From Fonticula-like sp. SCN 57-25 (Eukaryota; Nucleariida; Rotosphaerida): a stretch of DNA of 45,053 nucleotides. The notes beneath the pieces are model-generated. The model was not told the origin of the DNA, ran no database searches, and was given only the letters and a program-made list of their open reading frames with translations. The DNA lies in the NCBI GenBank assembly GCA_001724245.1, contig MEDX01000023.1, positions 1 through 45,053 on the forward strand, in the 5' to 3' direction. This document shows positions 30,045 through 40,771 of the stretch, piece by piece. Position 1 is the stretch's first letter. Each line of letters begins with the position of its first letter. Both the position numbers and the translations under genes were made by a program.

Positions 30045-30513
30045 TAAAAGAGGGCCGTGAAGTCGCGCGAAAGAGTGATAAGCTCATTGTAGTTCTTCAT
30101 ATCTGCACACAAAAATGAGCCAATGTTTGGTGAAATAGCTCGAGGTCGTACCAAAGTCGTCGCCAAAGCTCGTGGTGGCGAGCTCGCGGACGCTGAGATC
30201 GGGCGAGACGTCGCCGATCACCTCGATGAACTGCGAGCTGTACTGCGCACCCTACACAAAAGCATTAGCCAAACAAAGCGTTACAACCTTGTATGTGTCA
30301 ACGCACGGGGAGAGAGTGGACAGTCACCTGGCCGCCATCGCTTGTCTCGAGCACAACATTACCCTGGTTCACCTAGACGACAGTGTCAGCACGGCGACAT
30401 CCCGCCCATCAGGGCCATCGCACCTGCACAAGCTTTCCAACGAGGCGGACACGCTGGTCCACAAACTGAGACAAAAGCGCCTTGTTGACACGCGGGGTCG
30501 TCGTGGATTCCAT
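30045..30513 (-). CDS. RPA3: Replication protein A 14-kDa subunit (RPA3)
   Basis: Smallest subunit of the trimeric single-strand DNA binding complex. Four exons (30513-30424, 30372-30328, 30251-30152, 30102 to about 30045) give about 97 residues, an OB fold. Recognised by RVNKALLSQFVDQRVRLVGKL at the start, the strand NVVLETSDGGQ, IEVIGDVSPD and the terminal helix YNELITLSRDF. Spliced frames agree with homology at each junction; the exact stop should be rechecked by one base. The perfect E2F-type site at 30547-30558 lies 34 bp upstream. It is divergent from the phosducin-like gene, with 90 bp between starts. Confidence 0.85.
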
Positions 30514-30546
30514 GTCGTCTGTGCCTTTCCAGAGGTGGCGCTCGGA

Positions 30547-30558
30547 TTTCGCGCCAAA
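30547..30558. promoter_or_regulatory. E2F site in the RPA3 / phosducin-like promoter
   Basis: TTTCGCGCCAAA, a strong E2F/DP match on both strands. Confidence 0.6.
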
Positions 30559-30603
30559 AAGCAGTGATGTTTCTGCGTCGGGTTTGGTCGTTTTCAAACC
30601 AAC

Positions 30604-31296
30604 ATGCCGGGCGTGGTGAGGGAGACGACGGAATGGGAGGACATTCAGCGCCGCTTTGGCAACCTCCCTCCGGCCGAGCTCATTGTGGACGACGAGGCAC
30701 TTGGCGTGCTTGCTGATGAGGCCGCTGACCGCCACGAAGAGTCCAAGTACGACGACATGGACGTGGACGACATTGACGCGCTGCTGGATGAGGCCGAGGA
30801 CGCGGCCGACGACGAGGACATGCGCTTCCTCGCAGAGTACCGCTCGCAGCGCCTCGCCGCTCTCTACCGCGAGGTTGAGCGCGGCGTTGTACGAACGCTC
30901 GAATCGCGTGACCAGTTTGCCGAGCGCGTGACGCGTGCGCCCCCAGGTGAGACGGTCGTCGTCCACCTGTTCCGGGAGCGCCTCACGCCGTCCGACATGA
31001 TGGACGCCGCCATCGTCCTCCTCGCGCGCAAGTTTAATGAAATTACGTTTTTCCGGATGGCCTCTACGACATGTATACCTGGCTATCCCGACGCGAACCT
31101 CCCCACCCTGCTCGTCTACCGCGATGGAGTGGTGCGCAAGACACTCGCCGGCCTGACTCGCTTTGGCGGCCCGCGCATGACGCCCGACGACGTAGAGTGG
31201 GAGCTGGCCCAGGAGGGCGTGCTCCGAACCGAGCTCGAAGAAAACCCGCACATTTCGACGCACAACCGCGTGTTTGTAAATATCCAGCGGTCGTGA
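30604..31296 (+). CDS. PDCL3: Phosducin-like protein 2/3 (PhLP2, CCT co-chaperone)
   Basis: Thioredoxin-fold co-chaperone that helps CCT/TRiC fold actin, tubulin and other clients. Single exon, 230 residues. The N-terminus VRETTEWEDIQRRFGNLPP is the PhLP2/3 signature, followed by an acidic linker (DDMDVDDIDALLDEAED) and an Arg-rich helix (YRSQRLAALYREVE). The thioredoxin-like domain includes VVVHLFRERLTPSDMMDAA, CIPGYPDANLPTLLVYRDG and RFGGPRMTPDDVEWELA. It lacks the C-terminal G-beta-gamma motif of phosducin proper. Confidence 0.94.
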   Translation: MPGVVRETTEWEDIQRRFGNLPPAELIVDDEALGVLADEAADRHEESKYDDMDVDDIDALLDEAEDAADDEDMRFLAEYRSQRLAALYREVERGVVRTLESRDQFAERVTRAPPGETVVVHLFRERLTPSDMMDAAIVLLARKFNEITFFRMASTTCIPGYPDANLPTLLVYRDGVVRKTLAGLTRFGGPRMTPDDVEWELAQEGVLRTELEENPHISTHNRVFVNIQRS

Positions 31297-31445
31297 CCGC
31301 GCGCGTAACGTTTTGTACAAGTATTGTTGTATTAAAATTGCATAGAAACAGCGACAAAACAGGCGAGCCGAGGGATTTCCATCCCGCATGGCTATTGATA
31401 CGAAATGAAAATGAAGCAAACAAACAAAAAAACTACTCGAGCAGA

Positions 31446-33714
31446 TTATTTAGCGGCAAGGTCCGACTGCTCCTTGTCCTTGTCGACGAACGGCAGCAGC
31501 TTCTTGACCATAAAGTACGGGCGCTCGGCCGAGCCGTCGTTGCGCTCAATGTCTTCGCAGAAGCAGATGAAGATGGTGCTGATGGCCATGCCCATGACGC
31601 ACATGAAGCAGTAAGCCACACCGTACGCGAGGATCATGATGATCATCACGGGGTAGATCCAGAACGTCGGGTTCGTGGCGTAGTTGATGATCATGTAGTT
31701 GCCCGCGATGCCGGAAAGCGCAGTGATCGAGAGGCAGGCAATGAACAGCACAAAGTCGCCGACCTTGGTGACAACGGCAATGCTAAAAATAAATGTGAGC
31801 AAGCTGCTGCGGCGAAATGCAATATGCGTACCGGATGACGTTGCGCACAATGAGCGAGAACGCCTTGCGGGCGGCCTTGCAGAAAGAGTAGCCATACACA
31901 GCAATCTACAAGGCATGGTAAGCGACGCACAAGGCTACCGTGCAGGCATATACCTGGATGTACGCGTTCTTGTTGAGGAACTTGATGAAGCGCTCAAAGC
32001 ACCACATGATGCACTGCATGCACTTGACGCAGATGTTGGCGACGGCGTTGCCCGACTTGGCGGTCTGGCGCTCGAGGCGGTACAGCAGGTAGCGGATGAC
32101 CTGCACAAGCGCGAGGATCATCGAGCCGAGCGCGAGCGAGCCGAGGTGGTAGCGGAACACGCGCCAGGTGCTGCGCGCAATGATGAACCACGGGAGGCTC
32201 TGAATGATTGCGTGAGTAAAAATAAAAGGCGACGAAAAAGGCGCACCTTCTTGTCGAGCGTCCAGTACCACTGGGCGACCGAGCCAGCGACGGCAGTGTC
32301 GCCGATGGCAATGATCATGTTCCAGCCCCAGAAAAAGCCCATCAAGGCGTATATCTGCAGGTAGTTGTACAGGCTGCGAGCGAGAGTTGGTTTCCAGCAA
32401 ACAACATGCAAAAGCGTACTAGTTGCTCTGGAAGGTGTAGGCCGGGCTCGAGCCCATCTGGAAAGTGACCTCGGTGATCTCGCCGGCAGTGGAAAGATAC
32501 ACGAGGATAAAGACAAAGAAGCCACCGAGGAGACCAAGGAAGATGGACTTGACGAGCGGGTAGAACAGCAGCGACGGCATCTTGAGCACGGCGCGGCTCG
32601 CCACCTTGATGATGGCGACGGCGAGCCGGATGCGCTTGAAGAGGAAGATCAAGGTGAAGAGGAGCAGCAGAGTGATGACCGACAGGATAATGGCGCAGAC
32701 CAAGAACGTCGTCGTGTTGTAGACGTACGTGTCGAGGCCGGCAAGGGTGAACTGCCTGCCGAAAAAGTCGTAGCCATTGTACAACTGCGAGGGCAACATT
32801 AGCGTTGTCAATAACCACGCGATGTGCGTACGTTGTAATAGTTGTACCAAAAGTAGGCAGTGGCGGCAATGGATGTCGCAACGATGGCCAGGATGGTGAA
32901 CCAGACAACAACGCCGGTCAGAGCCTGAAGGGCGAGGAGCCAGATAAGCGCGCATCCAACAGCAACAAAGAAACCAGCCAGGATAATCCTCCACTCATTG
33001 TAGATATCACGGCCGAGCTGCATCGAGATGCCGTAGCTGTTGAGCACGTTGACGATTTCCTGCTTAATGTAATCGGCTGCGAGCGTCATGTTGGCAGTGG
33101 CGTTGGTGTTCACCAAGTCAGGAATGCAGCGCATAAAGACTGAAAATAATGGTAAGTAAGGGCGCGCGCGCTAACAGTGGGGGCGTACAGTCGGTACTCT
33201 CAAAGGCATACACGACGCACTGGCCGCTCAGGACGAACGCCTCGAGCTGCGTGCCGTTGGCGGGGGTGTAATCGTACGCGCAGATGGACTTGTTCAACTT
33301 GACGTCAAAGTCGGACAGGAACGTGGTGGTCTCTTCGGGGCACTTTGCAATGCAGACGCCGGAATCATTGTAGGCGATCGGGTTGAGGTAGTACAGGTAG
33401 GGCAGGTTGGTGTTGTCCCTGCCGCCCTTGTTGGTCGTGCCGCAGAGATCGCCGTTCATATCAGTGCCGTAAATAAGACGCATGGGGTCGCCCCTGTTGT
33501 ACGCAAAGCCCGCCAGGACAAACATGCCGACCCAGTAGAGGATGAAGAGGATGAGCCAAAAGACGTCGCGGCACACGCGGTTGGTCACCGGGTCCGGAGC
33601 CTAATCGGCGCCCGTTAGCGCCGCGCCAAGACGGCCACGAGATCGTACCGTCGGGCCCTTCCTCATCTCGGCCTTGGCGGCCATTTCGACCTCCTCGCTC
33701 TTGGTCTTGGCCAT
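31446..33714 (-). CDS. SLC44A: Choline transporter-like protein (SLC44/CTL family)
   Basis: CTL proteins move choline or ethanolamine across the plasma and mitochondrial membranes. Eight exons (33714-33649, 33600-33189, 33139-32832, 32784-32420, 32373-32247, 32199-31954, 31905-31832, 31782-31446) encode 644 residues with about ten TM segments. The start follows the family plan: short cytosolic Lys-rich segment, then CRDVFWLILFILYWVGMFVL and a large Cys-rich loop (GDLCGTTN, CIAKCPEET). Later blocks GFFWGWNMIIAIGDTAVAGSVA, WYWTLDKK, SLALGSMILALVQVIRYLL and NAYIQIAVYGYSFC are the CTL core. C-terminus is the usual cytosolic tail. All seven introns are 46-49 nt. Confidence 0.95.
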
Positions 33715-33823
33715 CTTCGCGCCCAAGTCACCGGCAGACGACCTTCGCGCGAAGAACAAACTAAAGGGACAAACAACCGACTTCCAGACAACTCACTTCC
33801 GAAAAAGCAATGTGGGGCTCACG

Positions 33824-33831
33824 CTGATTGG
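33824..33831 (-). promoter_or_regulatory. Inverted CCAAT box between SLC44 and the SKA3-like gene
   Basis: CTGATTGG, midway in the 229-bp divergent spacer; it may serve both genes. Confidence 0.5.
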
Positions 33832-33943
33832 TCAAAAATGCATCTCATTGACAGGCATGTGGCAAGCCTGTGATCGCGATGCCGTTACAACTTTGAAAAA
33901 CGGTCGATTTGAACTTGTCTCGTCTTGACTCGCCGCCGCAAAC

Positions 33944-34693
33944 ATGATGCAGATGCAGCACGCCATCGATGCGCTCTTCAGCGACCTCGCGCAAAAGGCG
34001 CGCGTCGTGGAGGCCGTTACGGCCGATATCCGTGAGCGTTCTGAGCAGCGCAATGTTGAGGAGGCGAGCAAGCAGAAGCAGCTGGACGTTGTGAACCGCA
34101 TCAAGGAGGATGCCGAGGTGCTGCAGGAGCGCATCGGTGAGGTCCGCAAGTGGCCGTCCGTTCTCTTTCCCTTGAGCGAGCTTGCTATTGCTACCGACAC
34201 GATGGTGGCGAGCATGAACCGCGAGATGGCCGCCATCGAGGAGCGCCTCATGCAGTACGGCTACGTTCCGCCGGCCGCTACCGAGCCCGCTGTGAATGAC
34301 GAGAACCGCCAGCCAGAGAAGGCTGCCGAGCCGACGCCCGCGCCGAGTGTGCAGGCAAAGGAAAGCGAATCAATGCCCGATACGCCGTGCACTGGCAAGG
34401 CGGTCCAGGAGCCGACGACGCCGTCAAGCGTGCGCTCTGTCGGCGACCACCGCACTCCCACGCTGGAGGATTTCGGGATCTCGAGGGTACACCTCACGGC
34501 TCAGAAGCGCCCGACCGGGCTTGGTGTTGCTGCGCCTGTGTTTGGCAACATGGACGACTCGCTGGATGAGGTTGACGAGGATATCGACACCCTCTATATG
34601 ACCACCAAGGCGCAAATGCTGCTCTGCAGCGCACCCGTGGTCGGCGCTCTCCCGCCGCAGACGCCAGGAGCGCCCGCCTCTCTTCTCGCTTAG
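33944..34693 (+). CDS. SKA3: SKA3-like kinetochore protein
   Basis: SKA3 with SKA1/2 stabilises microtubule attachment at kinetochores. Single exon, 249 residues. An N-terminal coiled coil (RERSEQRNVEEASKQKQLDV and on) ends at MVASMNREMAAIEERLMQYGY, matching SKA3 where the helix ends in FQKYGYSP. A disordered linker with SP/TP sites follows, then TPTLEDFGISRVHL, the SKA3 motif (TPKLEHFGIS in human). The acidic DDSLDEVDEDIDTLY and a Pro-rich tail close it. Animal SKA3 is longer (412); two independent motifs in the right order support the call. Its stop is 68 bp from the convergent neighbour. Confidence 0.7.
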   Translation: MMQMQHAIDALFSDLAQKARVVEAVTADIRERSEQRNVEEASKQKQLDVVNRIKEDAEVLQERIGEVRKWPSVLFPLSELAIATDTMVASMNREMAAIEERLMQYGYVPPAATEPAVNDENRQPEKAAEPTPAPSVQAKESESMPDTPCTGKAVQEPTTPSSVRSVGDHRTPTLEDFGISRVHLTAQKRPTGLGVAAPVFGNMDDSLDEVDEDIDTLYMTTKAQMLLCSAPVVGALPPQTPGAPASLLA

Positions 34694-34761
34694 TTTTTCT
34701 CGCATTTGTATAAATATATTTTTCAAACATTTCTACAGGGCCCAATGTACGGGCACATTTG

Positions 34762-36967
34762 CTAAGAAAATTGCGTCTCCTTTAGCGTCCGCGACGACGT
34801 GCTCGGACCTCGCTCTGTGGACGAGTCGATATACATGACGTTTGCCGGCGCCTGGGCTACCACCCGCTGCTGCTTGTCCACCCGTGGCCTTTCAAACCCT
34901 CTTGAGCGAGGCTGCGTGTCGCCATGATGCTGCATAAACGCTGTTGTCCGCCGCACCGGAATGTCGACCTGGCGCTCTTCGCCGTCGGTGACCGTGGCAC
35001 GGAGCACGTTGGAGCCACCCTCGTGCAGTGCAAGCGCGTCGGCCATGCTGTCTGACCATATGCAAGTGGGCGTCCCACGCTGTAGGAAATAGGCCGCGCA
35101 TTCGGCGAGCGGCATGCCCTGCGGCCCGAGCCCGAGTGAGCCGTCGACGCTGAGGTGCACCGCGTTCGACACCAAGGCGAGCACGACGCCCTGCTCCTGC
35201 TTTTCAATGACGGTGGTAATCCAGCGGCTGATCGTGCGAGCGTGCTTGTTGGCGTCCTTTGCAGCGTCGAGGGCGCGGAGCACTGTCGCGGTAATGACCA
35301 GGACGTGTTTTTTGCCGCCGCCCTGAACGATCCGCTTGCAGATGGCTAGGTTCTCAACAAGCGCCGTCGAGTCTACAACAATGTGCTCAACGCTGCGCTT
35401 GGCGCTCGCGGTGCCCTCAAGCTCGCGGACCTCGCTGCGAAGCCGCTCCGCCGCCATCGATGTCATGAGGCGCGCAGCGCGGCGCTGCTGGGCAACCTCC
35501 TGATGCCTGTGTTAGAGCAAAGAATACTGCAGAAAGAGCGTACTGGGCTGGTCACGCGCCATTCGCGGTCCTGCAAGTGAATAGCCGACACGCGCTCAGC
35601 GGCAAGAACATATGCGCAAAGACGCAGTGTGCGCGCGCGCTCGGCCTGCGCCGCCTCTGGCGATGTTGACGGTACACATAAGACACGCCAATCTTCTGAA
35701 GGCACGAGCGTGGCGACGGCCGACCCGCAGCGCTGCTTCATGAAGGGATCGAGTAGTGCGAGACCGCTGAAAAGAGCGTCCTCGTCGCACCATAATGGTA
35801 CATGAGCGGCATCTTCAGCTGGAAGAGCATTCAAAACGTCGCAAAAGGCGGGGTAAAAAGCCTGCGCACACAATTAAAACACGAACAATCGACAACGAGC
35901 GCCGTACCTGTGCGCCTGGGCATGTGCGGCGCTCACCGGCAATGTCGCGCGGCGCGTCTGTGTAAGAGTCCACAGCAACAGCAAGCGCCGACATTAGCAC
36001 AGACAGCGCTGGCAGTACAGCCTCTGCATTGGATGAGTATACTGCGGCCAGTGTCGTGGCGGTTCTCATGAAGGCATCGGCAAATGCTGGTGTCGCTTTG
36101 GAGTCACAAAAGGCCGCGAGAACAGCCGCCACAAGCGCAAGGGCATCAACTCCCATAAATGGAGCAGGAAGCGGACACGCAAGAAGAAGCGAAAACGCGT
36201 CCATTCTCCCGTCGTGATTGGTGCCTTCGCCACCGAGTGACCTGTACAAACGGGATAAGGAAATGTGCCAAGACGATCCCGACGACTCGGTCAAGCTGGC
36301 GAGCTGCTCCGCCAAGCTGGCAGAGGCCGTGTGCTTGTCACTAAAAAGAACACTGGGCCTATGTCAGTAAAGAACAACAGACTAGGTCACTCGCACCTTA
36401 AAGAGAGGTGCAGCACGGCCAGGGAGGCTTCCTCGCGACGCACGGCGGCGTTGGCAAGATGCAGGTGCGCTCGCGCAGGCGAAACAAATGGAACCATTAG
36501 CGAGGACGCTATTAAGCGCATGAAAAGTTTGGAATTGTCGCCGTTTACGTAGCGCTCGAGATCGCTCAGGCGCATTAGAGACTCCTGCAGCTGGACAGCC
36601 GCGACAGCTGGCGAATCGGGGCCATTTGACAAGGTGCGCGGGAGTGCGGCAAACTGGTGCTCGACGGCGGATACTGAACTCAGTGCCAAAAGAGTATAAA
36701 AGCCATGTGCCTCTTGCGCCGCTTCAGCGCTCTTCTTGGCAAGCGGGTAGTAGCACTGCTTCCAGAGCTTCGACAAGCGGTCAGTCATCGCGCCCACCGA
36801 AGCGGCCTTTGCAATCTCGTCGCTCAGTGTATCTCGAATTCTGGGCAAATTCGTTAGAAACAAGTTCAAACAGAGACGTATTGTTCGTACTGCGCCCGCA
36901 ACAGCTCGATGGCCTCTGTGTCGAGGGGTGATGCCGACATGAGCTGCCGCAGCTGGCGCTCTGCCAT
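34762..36967 (-). CDS. EST1/SMG5-SMG6-like NMD factor with C-terminal PIN domain
   Basis: SMG5/6/7 bind phospho-UPF1 through a 14-3-3-like TPR domain; SMG6 cuts the mRNA with its PIN domain. Five exons (36967-36891, 36840-36397, 36358-35908, 35861-35544, 35499-34762) encode 675 residues. The N-terminal EST1 part has LSKLWKQCYYPLAKK, AHGFYTLLAL, ARAHLHLANAAVRREEASLA and ISLSRLYRSLGGEGTN. A helix RRAARLMTSMAAERLRSEVRELE leads into the PIN core: HIVVDSTALVENL (first Asp), HVLVITATVLRALDAAKDANK, GVVLALVSNAVHL, and CIWSDSMADALAL. The second acidic pair of SMG6 (DD) is replaced by PLAECAAYFL, so the active site looks incomplete, more like SMG5. One intron is 38 nt, the shortest here. Confidence 0.75.
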
Positions 36968-36983
36968 GTTGTCACCGTCCAAT

Positions 36984-36997
36984 GCAAACTGCAATCT
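36984..36997 (-). promoter_or_regulatory. Tandem AGATTGC-AGTTTGC element
   Basis: Identical to the 14-mer before INTS8. It ends 16 bases before the ATG of the SMG5/6-like gene. Confidence 0.55.
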
Positions 36998-37084
36998 GAT
37001 CAGGGGTTGGCATTTGGCCGGGTTATGGGTCTCACATTGGCAACAACACTATGCAATGGAAAGGTATTATTGTACATGCGCTAG

Positions 37085-40000
37085 TTATACAAAGGTTGCC
37101 CTGAGGGACACAATCTGGAAGGGCTTGAAGGAGATCGGGGCACTACGGTTGCCCTCAAATGCAATGGCATCTCCCGCATCCTCCAAAATATTACACAGCA
37201 CGAGCGACTTGAGCGACCACGCAAACTCGAACGAGACACTGTCGCGCCCCCCGTACGCTTCGTACGCACGCACAATAACTGCGCTGCTGTCCTCTGACTG
37301 CTTGAGCGTCTCAACGAGCACATACTCTGATTGGTGAACGCCATGCGCGCGGACCCAGGGCGCAGCCGTGCGAATGGCGGCAAAGTCAATGAGCGGCGCG
37401 TTAAAGTCGGCCGCGCGCTGCACCACGCGCCCCTGCGCAAGCGTCCCACTAAACGTGCCGAGCGCGTATCTGAACGTGTGCCTGCCCATGTCGCACGTGT
37501 CGTCTGGCGCCTTTGGCGAGCGCAGGAGCGATAGCCCCATGTCGGCCCCGCGGCAGCTGTAGCCGTGCTTGGAGTCATTGAAGAGCACCACGCCGAAATT
37601 GTCTTCAGACAGAGCGGCAAAGCGCTGTGCGCACACTTCAAACTTTGCCATGTCCCATGACGTGTTGGCGTGCGTCGGGCGCTTGACGAGGCCCCACTGC
37701 GTCTCGTATACGGCGTCGGTCGCGCCAATGATGTCAACCGGAAAGTGCGTCTTTAGCATCGTGCGGTTATCATGCCAGTCGACCGATGAAGAAAAGGCAA
37801 CTTGGCGAGCATCGCATTCCAGAGAAATTTCTTGTTCCCACGTAGAGTGGTCCGACAGCTTGCCTGACACGCGGACGCACGCACGCAGTGGACCAGAAGA
37901 CAGGAGCTCAATGGTCGGGAGACACTCACGCAGCGGGGAACGATGCGACTCGCTGTGGTACACTTCGACATCCCACGCGTCCCAAAAAAGCGGCACATCC
38001 GAGTACATGCGGAGCTCATTGCCCGGGCTTTTCAACACCTCCCTGCCGCCGTCGAGCTTGTCGATCAGCGACGAAAGCTCGCCGCTCGCGTTGATGGTCG
38101 CGCGCAGATAGGCATTCTCGAGAACCACTTGGCCGTCGGAAGCAGTACTGGCCGAGACGGGCTCGCTGGGCGACGTCCGCGCCGACACTGGCACTGCGCT
38201 ATAGGGAGGCAGGGTGTCGAGGTAAACTAGCACACCGCCTTCAAAGGCCTGGGTGGTGCCGGTCGACCCAGCAGCAGCCTCCTCTGGCACGAGGATGACC
38301 GACGCGTCCCTGCGTGTCCCGAGCATGTTGAGCGCCGCCAGCGAAGTGTCCTTGCTCGATAGCGCTTTGGTCGCATCCTGCATGACGCTCGCCGCGGCGT
38401 AGCCAGCGTCGTCGTACAGGCGCATGACGTCCTCGTAGACAGACGCGATCGACGTCCCCGGGATGACGTCATGGAACTGGTTCAGCAACAGTGACTTGTA
38501 CGCGTCGCGCAGCGCATCAGCAGGGTACGGGAGCTGTGCCGAGAGCAGCGCTGCGACAGAGAGCGCCTCGGCGAAGCGGAGCCGCACCTGCAGCTTGCGG
38601 TTTCGGAGCTTTGTCAGCGCCTGGCTCGTGTACGTGCCGCGGTGGAGCTCGAGGTAGAGCTCGCCGGACCACGTGAGCAGCCGGTCGCGCGACTTGGCAA
38701 ACGTGTCAAAGGCCTCGACAGGGTCGGCAAAGCGCGCGACAGCGAGGCCCTGAAGGGAAGAAGAAAGGCGCACGCGCTCGATGTGGTCGGCAGTGGGGCC
38801 GCCGCCGCCGTCGCCAAAGCCAACCAGGTGAAGCGCGTCCGCGCAGCGCTCCTTGTCGCGGTGGTTCTTGGTAATGTCGCACAATTCCTCGACAGTAGCG
38901 CGGCCATTGTACGTGTTGCCAGGGGGAAAGTGGACGAGCACATCGGATCCGTCCAGGCCCTGCCACAAAAATGTGGTGTGGGGAAACTTGTTGATCAGAT
39001 TCCACGACAGTTTCTGCGTGAGGAAATAATCCATGCCGGCTTGCTTCATGAGCTGCGGAAGCTGCGATGCATATCCGAATGTGTCGGGAAGCCAGAAAAT
39101 ACTGAGCAAGGTCAGCAAGGGTAGAGCGAATCAAAAGGCCATACCGTGACCGCGTGCCAAACATTTCCTGCATATAACCTTGTCCGTACAAAAACTGCCT
39201 CACTAGTGACTCGCCGTCGGGAATATTACAATCCTTCAAAGGCGTGAGTGAAATGTATCGCTAGCGACGTGATCGTACCATCTCCACCCAGGTTCCGCCG
39301 ATAGGGATAAACTGCCCGGCTGCCACTTTTTCCTGAATGCGTGCAAAGAGCGCCGGGTAATCCTGGCGCACCCTAAATTGATGGTTAATACAAAAATTAT
39401 GCATGTATCTGCGTACCATTCAAACTGCTGCATCTGGGAGCAGGCAAACTTGTACTCGGGGTAGCGGTCCATCAGGGCGATCTGGGACGCCCACGACCGG
39501 GCACACTTGCGGCGAGTCTCGGCATACGGCCAGAGCCACGCCGTATCAATGTGGCAATGACCCACAATAAATGCAGAATTGAGCGGCGAGCTATTGCTCA
39601 GCGCTTGCACCGCATGCTCGGCCAGCTCGATGCATCGGTCGATCGACGCGTCATCGCGACGATACGCGTTTACAATGTCGTTTGCAGATGTAAGCGCGCG
39701 CGCGGCTGCAACGCTGTCTGGCGGAAGAGATGCTGCCATGCCGCTGAGAAGCTCAAAGTACCGCCATAGTTTGCGACCCTGCGCGTGGGGGGCGAGTATG
39801 CGTGCCGAGGCGAGTCTGAACGTGCGGTTGGGGTCAGGCGGGTTGATCATGCCGGCGTTGCCAACACCAAATAGGCCGTTGCAGGACATTTCAATGTATA
39901 CGGTCGTGGAATGCGCCAGTAAGAGCTCGAGCGGGACCTCGACGCGGCGATCGTCCCCGTCGCCCCCTGTCAGCCCCTGGATTGGGGTCCCGGCGGCATC

Positions 40001-40333
40001 ATAGACCAGTGCCTCGGCAGAGCAATCCCACTCGAGCATCAAACCAGAGACGTCTGTAAACTCGGCTGGCAGCTGAACTTTAACCACAAACCAATGCGTC
40101 GACCACGACGGGCCGAACGAGTCGCCAACGGCGCACGGCTGAAAGGCGGCGTCGCTCTTGTCCACATCCGCAAACAGAGGGCGGCCCTGAACGTGCTGGA
40201 CGCCGAGCTCGAGTACAGAGTCGGGTAGGACGCGCTCGACAAGCTTGCTTCGAAGGTTTATGTCCGCAAAGTAGATCGGCGACACGAACTTTTCGAACCG
40301 CTCGAGCGTCACCGCCCTGTGCTTCTGCATCAT
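37085..40333 (-). CDS. MAN2C1: Cytosolic alpha-mannosidase (GH38, MAN2C1/Ams1 type)
   Basis: Trims free oligomannosides in the cytosol or vacuole. Four exons (40333-39417, 39372-39279, 39233-39145, 39101-37085) encode 1038 residues; human MAN2C1 has 1040. The N-terminal domain is followed by [13 protein letters not shown] (Zn ligands His 261 and Asp 263), [38 protein letters not shown] and [18 protein letters not shown] with the nucleophile Asp 373. The C-terminal beta domains include [26 protein letters not shown] and YRALGTFSG-like blocks. No signal peptide, which separates it from lysosomal and Golgi GH38. Co-oriented with the SMG5/6-like gene 117 bp downstream and divergent from CTF8 (63 bp). 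Confidence 0.97.
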
Positions 40334-40356
40334 CGTCGTTTACAGCAGCCAAGGTC

Positions 40357-40376
40357 AGTTTGCACGTCAGATTGCA
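40357..40376 (+). promoter_or_regulatory. AGTTTGCA and CAGATTGCA elements upstream of CTF8
   Basis: AGTTTGCA at 40357-40364 and CAGATTGCA at 40368-40376, in the 63-bp spacer between MAN2C1 and CTF8 start codons. Confidence 0.5.
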
Positions 40377-40378
40377 TT

Positions 40379-40390
40379 TTTGGCGCCAAA
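40379..40390. promoter_or_regulatory. Perfect palindromic E2F site at CTF8
   Basis: TTTGGCGCCAAA, the ideal E2F palindrome, ends 6 bp before the CTF8 ATG. Confidence 0.65.
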
Positions 40391-40396
40391 CTCGCG

Positions 40397-40771
40397 ATGG
40401 TGCAGGTTCCGGTTCGTGTTGCGGCCGGCGCCGACGCTCGTGGGCAATGGGCGCTGCTCGACCTGCAAGGGGCCGTGGAGTCGAACGTTGACGACCTGAG
40501 AAATGTAGAGCTCGGCGAGATCACGTTTGCTGAAAACGGTACTGCGGTAATGGTTGTCGGGCGGCAGCGGCTGGAGGGCAAGCGAACTCCCCTAAAGGTC
40601 CCGCTGGCTGTTCTCGAGAGGCAAAGCGACGAGCATGGGACCTCGTACTCTGTCGTTCACCTTTTGAAGGAGAAGGTCGTGTTTCGTTTGCGCCCTCAGC
40701 CTGTCATCTCGGAGGATCTCAAGGGCAAGAGCACGCGTACGCGGATCCCGGAAGTTTTGGACGTTTGCTAA
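40397..40771 (+). CDS. CTF8: CTF8 (Ctf18-RFC clamp-loader subunit)
   Basis: With Dcc1, Ctf8 forms the accessory module of the Ctf18-RFC PCNA loader that acts in replication and sister-chromatid cohesion. Single exon, 124 residues, same length as human CHTF8 (121). Signature: WALLDLQGAVES, GEITFAENGTAVMVVGRQRLEGKR, LKVPLAVLER and YSVVHLLKEKVVFRLRPQPVI. The palindromic E2F site just upstream fits S-phase expression. It could only be confused with other tiny OB-like proteins, but the LEGK...PLAVL core is specific. Confidence 0.92.
   Translation: MVQVPVRVAAGADARGQWALLDLQGAVESNVDDLRNVELGEITFAENGTAVMVVGRQRLEGKRTPLKVPLAVLERQSDEHGTSYSVVHLLKEKVVFRLRPQPVISEDLKGKSTRTRIPEVLDVC

Noticed and set aside
37327-37334. 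CTGATTGG inside the mannosidase coding sequence
   Set aside because: Lies deep in an exon of a well-supported gene, so it is taken as coincidence and not counted as a CCAAT box.
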